14,287 nucleotides of DNA from Auxenochlorella pyrenoidosa (lineage: Eukaryota > Chlorophyta > Trebouxiophyceae > Chlorellales > Chlorellaceae), in the NCBI GenBank assembly GCA_001430745.1, contig KQ481983.1, forward strand, positions 93,091 through 107,377, read 5' to 3'. The notes beneath the pieces were generated by a model. That model saw only the letters and a list, made by a program, of their open reading frames with translations, made no database searches and was not told the DNA's origin. Position 1 is the stretch's first letter. Each line of letters begins with the position of its first letter. Of the stretch, positions 9,117-14,287 are shown one piece after another. A program made the position numbers and the translations under genes.

Positions 9117-9317
9117 AACAGAGGTCGCTCGTCGCTGGTGTCTGTGGCTGGGCGGGCCCCGACGGGCTCCTCGCCGCTCTGGCCGAGGAGCAGCGGGTGC
9201 AGGGGGCCAGGGCCGCGCCCGGTGTTGCAACGCAGGGTGCAGACGCGTGCTCATTAGGTGCGCACATGAGGGGATGGTGAGCACGGGGTGCAGGCGCGCG
9301 GTCGGCGGGCATGGGCT

Positions 9318-11072
9318 TTAGCCGATGGTGAGCAGGCCCAGCAGCGCGTTCGCCTTGGGCGCCAGGCTCAGCAGGCTGTCGGCGTTGGTGGACAGGCTCA
9401 CGAGGTTGCCCACAACAGTGTTGTCCAGCAGGGGTGCCAGGGTGGCCAGGTTGACCTGCAGGCGGGGAGGGGCCCAGGGGCACAGAGTTAACACCGAGGC
9501 CTTGGTGGGCGGCGGCCGGCGATTGCAGGGGGCGAATGCAGGGCGTGCGCTGCAGCGCGTGACCCTGCATGGCAGGAGGGGGCAAAGAGCGCAAGGCAGG
9601 CGGCAGCACGGCAGCCGGGCAGCGCGCTCAAGAGCGCTGTTTGGGGAGCACACTGCACGGCAGCCTGATCTCACGTTGATGGCGGCCAGGCTGGCGTTCT
9701 GAGACTTGACCTCCTTTGCCAGCTCATCCACAGTTGACTGCAGGCATGGCAGGGGGATGGGCTACTTGTGACACCGGGCGCGCAGGCAGGCCACCGCGGG
9801 AGGGCCAGGCGTTCCCCGCAGGCAACCCCAGACCCTCTCCCCCGAACCCATCCTCCCGCCTCCCCGCCACTGGGCGCCCGATTCGCAAGCAAGAAGTCAG
9901 GCTCTGCCCGCATCAGCTAGCGACCCCCTCCCCCACATCACTGCCCCACGCACCGTCAGGTTGGCAAACTTGGCAGGCAGGGTCAGCAGGGCCAGCAGGG
10001 CTGCCCTGTTGTTGAGCAGGGGCTGCACCAAAGGGAAGGGGGCGGGTGGGGCGGTGGGCATGGCGGTTCAATGCCAGCGACTGTCTTGTGCGCACACCCA
10101 AGCAGCGGCGCCCCGCGCTGTGACATGGGCAGGGCATCACCAGGCAGGAAAATTGCACCTCCAGCGAGCCCCCCCCCACCCCCTCCCCCTCCCCGGGCCC
10201 CACTGCCCCCACCTGCACAGCTGCCTGCAGAGCTGCGAGGTCATCGATAACTGCAACAGTCAAGAAGCAGCACAGGGCAGGTGGTGTTGCCAGCGGCGCG
10301 CGGCAGGCGGGCCCGATGAGCAAGCAGGCGGGGCAGGGCAGGGCAGGCACAGGCGCGCCACCGCACAGGCAAGCTGGCTGCTGCCCTGCCTTGGGACAGG
10401 CGCAGCTTCCGCTGGAGCTTCTGGGCTGCTGCTGCAGCGGCTGGGGGGTGTGGGGGGGGCTGCTGCAGCGGCAGCAGGGAGGGGGGCCTCACGCTCGGGC
10501 ACGCGGATCAGGCTGGGCTGGATCTTCAGCAGCGGCTGGATCTTCTGGTTGACCGAGATGAGGGTGTTGTTGACCACGTTGACGCGGCCGGTCAGGGCGG
10601 TGGTGCGCGAGCCCTGGGCGGTCACGCGGTCGCCCAGGTTCTTCATCGTCCCCTTGAGGTTGGAGATGTCCAGGGCCTGCGCCTTGAGGGCGTTCTCCAC
10701 CTGGGCCGGGCTCAGGGCTGCAGAGGCGCCGCCAAGGCAGGCGAGCACGGCGACGGCCGCGACGAGGGCAAGGACGGAACTGGCGGGGGGGGGGGGGGGG
10801 GGGACAAGTGTATGGGTGGGTGGGTGGGTGGGTGCAAGGGTCGCGCGCTGGCGGTGTGCAGGGGGCGCAGCGCGCCAGGGGTGGAGCAGGCGCGGCAGCA
10901 GCCCGAGGGGCACAGGCAAAGCTGGGGGAGCCAGAATGAGCAGGCAGGAGCTCGGCTGGCAGGCGAGCTGGGGCGGTATTGTTGGTGGCGGCTGTGCCTG
11001 CACCCAAATTGCGCCCGCGCAGCCCAGCTGGCACGCAGCAGGCTACCAGGCGCGCGGATTGACGCACCGCAT
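9318..11072 (-). CDS. Small secreted paralog of the heptad-repeat protein, 199 residues, six exons
   Basis: Exons on the minus strand: 11072-11068 (only ATGCG), 10779-10493, 10250-10213, 10022-9954, 9737-9675 and 9455-9318 (TAA). The sum is 600 bases and every phase agrees; donors are GTGCGT, GTGAGG, GTGGGG, GTGCGT and GTGAGA, and acceptors end in CAG. Start choice: intron 1 is phase 2, exactly as in the larger neighbour, and ACCATG gives a good context. The product opens with a signal peptide (MRSVLALVAAVAVLACLGGA, cleavage near residue 22), then a helical heptad-like region (about 23-90) with a V-N-N-T sequon, then the shared modules IQPLLKIQPSLIRVP, PLLNNRAALLALLTLP and LAPLL/SLLSLAPKANALLGLL. 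Three N-x-S/T sites are visible (NNT, NLT, NAS). It lacks the long S-N-V-T-G-L array. It lies head-to-tail upstream of the larger gene, which suggests tandem duplication. Function unknown; an extracellular role is inferred. Confidence 0.72.
10785..10833 (+). repeat. 19-base G homopolymer followed by a GGGT array next to a splice acceptor
   Basis: A run of 19 G (10785-10803) is followed by five GGG runs separated by single T (10814-10832). In the sense direction of the minus-strand gene this is (ACCC)n, then a poly-C tract ending at GCCAG, the acceptor of intron 1. It therefore serves as the pyrimidine tract, while the opposite strand is a strong quadruplex candidate. The homopolymer length may be inexact in any assembly. 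Confidence 0.8.
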
Positions 11073-11584
11073 GGTGTTAGTTGCACGACGGGGCAGCGGG
11101 AGCCTGTTGCGGCAGCGGTAGCAGTGGATGTGCCTGCAAGGGTTGCATGCAGTACGGGTCATTTAGAGCATTGAAGCAATGTGCCAGTTGAGGCTGCTGC
11201 AGGCGCAAAGACGCATCACGGATGGCTAGCACCCTCCTGCAGCCCCGACGGGAGGCCAGGAGGGGTGTGGGGCCAGCGGCAGTGCCAGCAGCTGCGTGGG
11301 TGGCAGCGGGCCAGGTCAGCCACAGAGGTGCACCGCCCTGCCGCAGGCGGCAGTGCAGGCAGGCCCTGGCTCCGCTTTGCACCGCAAGACCAGCCCCGCC
11401 CTGCTGCACGCATCCCCAACAGGGCAGAGCGCAAGGGGCAGAGGGTATCCTATTTCCCTGCAGGCCCACTGGCTGGTCCTCCCTCAAAACAGAGTGCGAG
11501 CGAGGCCCACCTGAGTGGTGCTGCTCTTGGATGGAACGACTGATGCGCAGGGATGGAATGGCAGTTTGAAGCGAAAGCCGCGGC

Positions 11585-11590
11585 TTTAAA
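11585..11590 (-). promoter_or_regulatory. TATA-like TTTAAA box of the small paralog
   Basis: TTTAAA in a GC-rich flank, about 510 bases upstream of the predicted ATG. The downstream sequence holds a donor-like CAG/GTGGGC near 11510 and acceptor-like CAGs, so the leader may contain an intron. The box is self-complementary and could also work rightward, but no gene is seen close by on that side. Confidence 0.35.
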
Positions 11591-11621
11591 GGCAAGGGCC
11601 GCGTGGCGGTTGCGTCAGCGT

Positions 11622-11642
11622 TCCGGACACGCTGTCCGGACC
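11622..11642. promoter_or_regulatory. Perfect inverted repeat upstream of the TATA-like box, containing GGTCCGGA
   Basis: TCCGGACA (11622-11629), a three-base CGC spacer, and TGTCCGGA (11633-11640) form a perfect 8-base inverted repeat. Read on the minus strand it begins GGTCCGGA, the octamer also found upstream of the larger paralog. A TGCGTCA sequence at 11611-11617, similar to bZIP-type sites, lies between it and the TTTAAA box. A dimeric transcription factor site is an inference. Confidence 0.4.
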
Positions 11643-12892
11643 TGCCCTCCGGCTAGCATCGGAAGAGCTGCAGTGTCGACTACTATTTTTGCGCTGTATA
11701 GGACGTAACAAGACTCAAGGTGCGAAGGGCTTTCCGCAGGGACGCCCAGCTGCAGTCACCTCCCCGCCGCTGGGGAGGCAGGGGCAGCTGGGCAGCACTC
11801 ACCCGCTGCCACAGGAGCTTGGGGGGTGGAGAGGAGGCCCCCTTGGCAGTCAGGTTAACCTCTGTAGGCTGCACTCAGCGGGCGCAATGTGCAAGGATTT
11901 CCTGAAGGGCAGGCTGTACTGCCAGAGTTGGTGCCGCCATGTGGCGGCGCAGGTTACCGCCCCCCGGCTCGCAACCCAGCTGCTGCATCCGCCACCATGT
12001 AATATGGGGTGGATTCGAGACAGCATGCAGAATCAAGAGGGGCACACACGGGTTTGAATTGGTTGGAGGGAATGCAGGGAGAGAGTTTGCATTAATTGCA
12101 GGGCCGATTTACCTGAAGGGCCAATCTTCATTGAACGCAGGGCCATCGCACAGCGACCTCCACCAGACACGTCGGGAGCAGCGTGTGAATGCGAGTATCC
12201 TTGTGTTAAAACCAGCACGTTTGCGTCGCAAGTTCTGAAGCTGTTTAAACAAACAGTGACTGTCAACCCAAGCAAAAGTTCACCCGCCTGCGCAGCCTCC
12301 TCGCCTGCAGCCTGAGCACCAGTGTGGAGCGGGCAGCTCAGCAGCCTGATTGCCCTTTCTGCTGGTCAGCCAGACTGGGTGGAAGGAGGGATGGATGGCA
12401 GCCATTGATGCAGACTCCAGAAAGCCACCGAAATAACGCCACGAAGAGCAACGCCGGCTACCGTCACATGCATCCACATTTGTGGCCACCGGAGGTGGAG
12501 CCTCCCCACGATGCTGGCATGGAACCGCAGGAAATGTTTTCAAGTGCAGCTTCGACGTGCAAGTGTTGCGCCACCTCAGACTCTGCTTCACGAGGCCATG
12601 GTTTTCCAGCCGCCGCATGAAGTGGCCACTGGGCAGCGGCCGCTGCAGCGCTGGGCTGCTGAGCTGGCGGCGGTGGCCGCATGGGCGTCTCCTGGAAACG
12701 CTCGGGTGGCTGCCCTGTCTTGCGATCATCTCTTTGAAGTCTACCGCAGCTCAAGGAGTGTCACAGTCTTCCTACGAGGGTTAGCCGTGGGAGCGGCCAG
12801 TGCCTCGGGGCCATCGCCCGGCCGCCGCTCAGTGCTGCACGCCCGTTAGGCCCCCGGGAAGCGCCCCAGCTGCGGCGACGGCGCACGGCAAC
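11643..12892. other. Spacer between divergent genes; promoter regions, no supported gene
   Basis: This 1.25 kb separates the promoter of the minus-strand small paralog from the start of the plus-strand gene at 12893. The part at about 12040-12260 is less GC-rich and contains GTTTAAAC in a short hairpin (CTGTTT, AAAC, AAACAG at 12241-12256). A GCCGCCA/TGGCGGC hairpin lies at 11933-11948. Several 80-150 codon open frames exist on both strands, with no recognisable domains; a possible minus-strand spliced frame is listed among the rejected items. No clear TATA box is seen just before 12893. Confidence 0.5.
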
Positions 12893-14265
12893 ATGGCCAG
12901 GCGGTTAGCGGCGCTCCTAGCGCCACTGCTGCTCGTGGCAGCGGCGGTGGGCGGCGCGCGTGGCGCTGAGGTGCGGCCGGCTGCATGCCCAACCCATGCA
13001 CAGCTGGGATGCAGGATCAGGGCCGTGCCTGCTGTATGTCGGAGTTGCTGACATCGCCTGTTTGGGTGCCTCGCGCTCGACCCCGTACCTCTTGCCCTCG
13101 CCTCCGCTGCTTGGCTGGCACACACGTCTGTCTTGCCTGTCTGCTAACATTTGCCGCTGCAGGCCCCCTCATCCTGCCGCGCCTACACCAGCAAGGGGCT
13201 CATCCAGCCGGCGATAGGCTCGCTGCAGGACGTCATTGTGGTGCAGGCAAGCTTCCCCGTCTGCCTGCACCTGCCCCTGCCCCTCCCTGCCCAGCAGTGC
13301 CTTGCCCCCGCCGGGGCTTTCCCCCCCTGCCAGCTTATCGTCGGCAGGCAGGCCACCTGCGATGCGCTTGTGCCCTCCTTCTACGCCCACGGAGCACCCT
13401 CCTATGTTTTCCGCCCCTCCCCTGCCCTCCCTGCAGGATGCATTCGTGGTGGCGGCCTCCTCTGTGAGCCTTGACGTCTCGCACCGCCGCATCGGAGCGC
13501 TCAAGGTGCGCCTCTTGGCAGCGCCAGCCGGCGCCTCGCCTAGCCATCCACCGTGCTCCCATGCCTCCCTGAAGCTCGTTGCCTGCCGCGACGCCTGGCC
13601 TGCCTCTGGCTGGTGCCAGCACTCATCCGCGCCGCCACCTTTCACCCCCTTCCACTTTACCCGCCCCCCTCCTTCCCTGCCCCGGCTGCAGATCACCCTG
13701 ACCGCGCAGCCCTTCTCTTCTGATGCCTCCTCCGCCTACGCCCATCCCACCATTGTGCTCAAGTCTCACGGCCTGGGCAGGTGCGCCGGGTGTGCCACGG
13801 GTAGGGCGCGCAGCGTCCCTGTCGACCTGCCTGTGCTTTGCCTCCTATCGCCCGGCTGCAGCAGCGCCCGGCGCGGCCGCCGGCCTTGACCGCCCACCCT
13901 GCCCCTTTCCGCGCTGCCCGCGGTCGGCCCGGTTCTGCCACGCTCCGACCCGCTCAGCTCTTGCCCTCTTGGCTGCTCCGGCCCGCCGCACCCTGCCGCG
14001 GCCAGCCCCATTTCACAGCGCTCAGCCTGGCCCGGCCCCTCCTGCCTGCCCTGCAGGCGCGGCGCCGACCTGTACCACACCACCTTCTCCGACTCGGCCT
14101 CTGCCGCGTTCCCCGTCAACGCGGTGAGGTCCTGGGCAGGGTCGCGGGGGTTCTAACAGAAAGCACTCGGTGCCAAGAAGCACGATTGTACGATGCCTCC
14201 TGCAGGCGGGTGCCCGCGGCGCCGGCTTCCAACGAGCGCTCAGCAAGCCAAGCCCTCCTGCCTGA
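12893..14265 (+). CDS. Secreted protein with P/Homo B-like domain (3' end uncertain)
   Basis: Exons: 12893-12970, 13163-13246, 13437-13505, 13692-13780, 14057-14123 and possibly 14206-14265 (TGA), which would give 148 residues; phases agree throughout. Exon 1 gives a signal peptide (MARRLAALLAPLLLVAAAV, cleavage near residues 23-25). Residues about 36-129 resemble the P (Homo B) beta-sandwich domain of proprotein convertases: GLIQPAIGS then VIVV, a Val-rich strand leading to VSLDVSH, then RRIGALKITLT (normally GDLxIxL; the Asp is Ala here), and finally RGADLYHTTFSDSAS matching the family's D-L-x-x-T-T-F-x-D-x-A pattern. Spacing from VIVV to the His fits the family. No protease domain precedes it. 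The intron after 13246 uses GC instead of GT. The last exon is doubtful: its short Gly/Ala/Arg ending cuts the domain before its usual final strands, so the gene may continue past the window, for example by another GC donor at 14243 (A/GCAAGC). Substrate or role unknown. Confidence 0.6.
13247..13436 (+). other. GC-AG intron
   Basis: The exon ends CAG and the intron begins GCAAGC, the standard context for the rare GC-AG class, and ends CCTCCCTGCAG. Using GC keeps both phase and the length of the P-like domain strand. A GT donor six bases earlier (GTGCAG at 13241) would also keep frame and drop two residues (Val-Gln). Confidence 0.6.
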
Positions 14266-14287
14266 CCGCTCGGCTCCCCGCCCCCGG

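Larger units (their letters stand above)
8233..9317. other. Spacer: upstream flank of the large gene and 3' flank of its small paralog
   Basis: No supported gene. The right part should hold the 3' untranslated region of the small paralog ending at 9318. A 360-codon plus-strand open frame covers much of it but is rich in Trp, Cys, Arg and His, has no recognisable domain and no splice partner, so I treat it as chance. A short direct repeat lies at 9070-9116. Confidence 0.55.

Noticed and set aside
8239..9321. Plus-strand open frame of 360 codons between the two paralogs
   Set aside because: Long open frames are common at this GC content. The translation is unusually rich in Trp, Cys, Arg and His, has no recognisable domain, and overlaps the end of the supported minus-strand gene.
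11683..12146. Possible spliced minus-strand gene: ATG at 12146, donor CAG/GTAAAT at 12113, further candidate exon ending GTGAGT near 11803 and a terminal exon
   Set aside because: A frame can be stitched together, but only by using a weak GAG acceptor, the product has no recognisable feature, and the stretch overlaps the upstream region of the small paralog. Too speculative to call.
12241..12256. CTGTTTAAACAAACAG hairpin as a terminator or origin element
   Set aside because: A six-base stem in eukaryotic intergenic DNA has little meaning by itself; no gene end is placed there.
12511..12849. Plus-strand 112-codon open frame just before the P-domain-like gene
   Set aside because: It stops 43 bases before the ATG at 12893 in the expected promoter/leader, and its translation is not recognisable. 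It could at most be an upstream open frame.

Overview
This window reads as nuclear DNA of a GC-rich green alga, most like a trebouxiophyte of the Chlorella/Micractinium type. The evidence is many short exons separated by GT-AG introns that nearly always end in CTGCAG or TGCAG, long C-rich intron tracts, N-terminal signal peptides, and no sign of bacterial operons or ribosome binding sites. The lineage is an inference; I could not search a database. All gene models were assembled by hand from splice signals, reading-frame phase and protein similarity between exons.

Layout from left to right: (1) 189-1054, plus strand, the last three exons of an unidentified membrane protein. (2) 1055-2605, a spacer between two convergent gene ends. 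(3) 2606-7793, minus strand, a ten-exon gene for a predicted 991-residue secreted protein made mostly of seven-residue Val/Leu repeats with about 33 N-glycosylation sequons. (4) 7794-9317, the promoter and leader of that gene plus the 3' flank of the next. (5) 9318-11072, minus strand, a six-exon gene for a 199-residue secreted protein that is a smaller relative of gene 3. (6) 11073-12892, the upstream regions of two divergent genes. (7) 12893 to the right edge, plus strand, the start of a secreted protein whose exons resemble a P/Homo B domain (the domain that follows the protease in proprotein convertases), here without a protease.

The most notable content is the head-to-tail pair on the minus strand. 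Both genes begin with a tiny coding exon interrupted in phase 2 by intron 1, followed by an exon encoding the signal-peptide core and a helical stretch, then short exons carrying a recurring P-L-L-x-[IV]-K-x-x-L-L-x-[LV]-P module. In the larger gene this module is embedded in a long heptad array (S-N-V-T-G-L-T and S-D-V-T-G-L-L types) with nearly one sequon per 14-30 residues. Both genes have a TATA-like box and, upstream of it, the same octamer GGTCCGGA in the same orientation. I infer an extracellular, glycosylated, fibrous protein and a short partner or paralog, possibly co-expressed. I recognise no named family for them.
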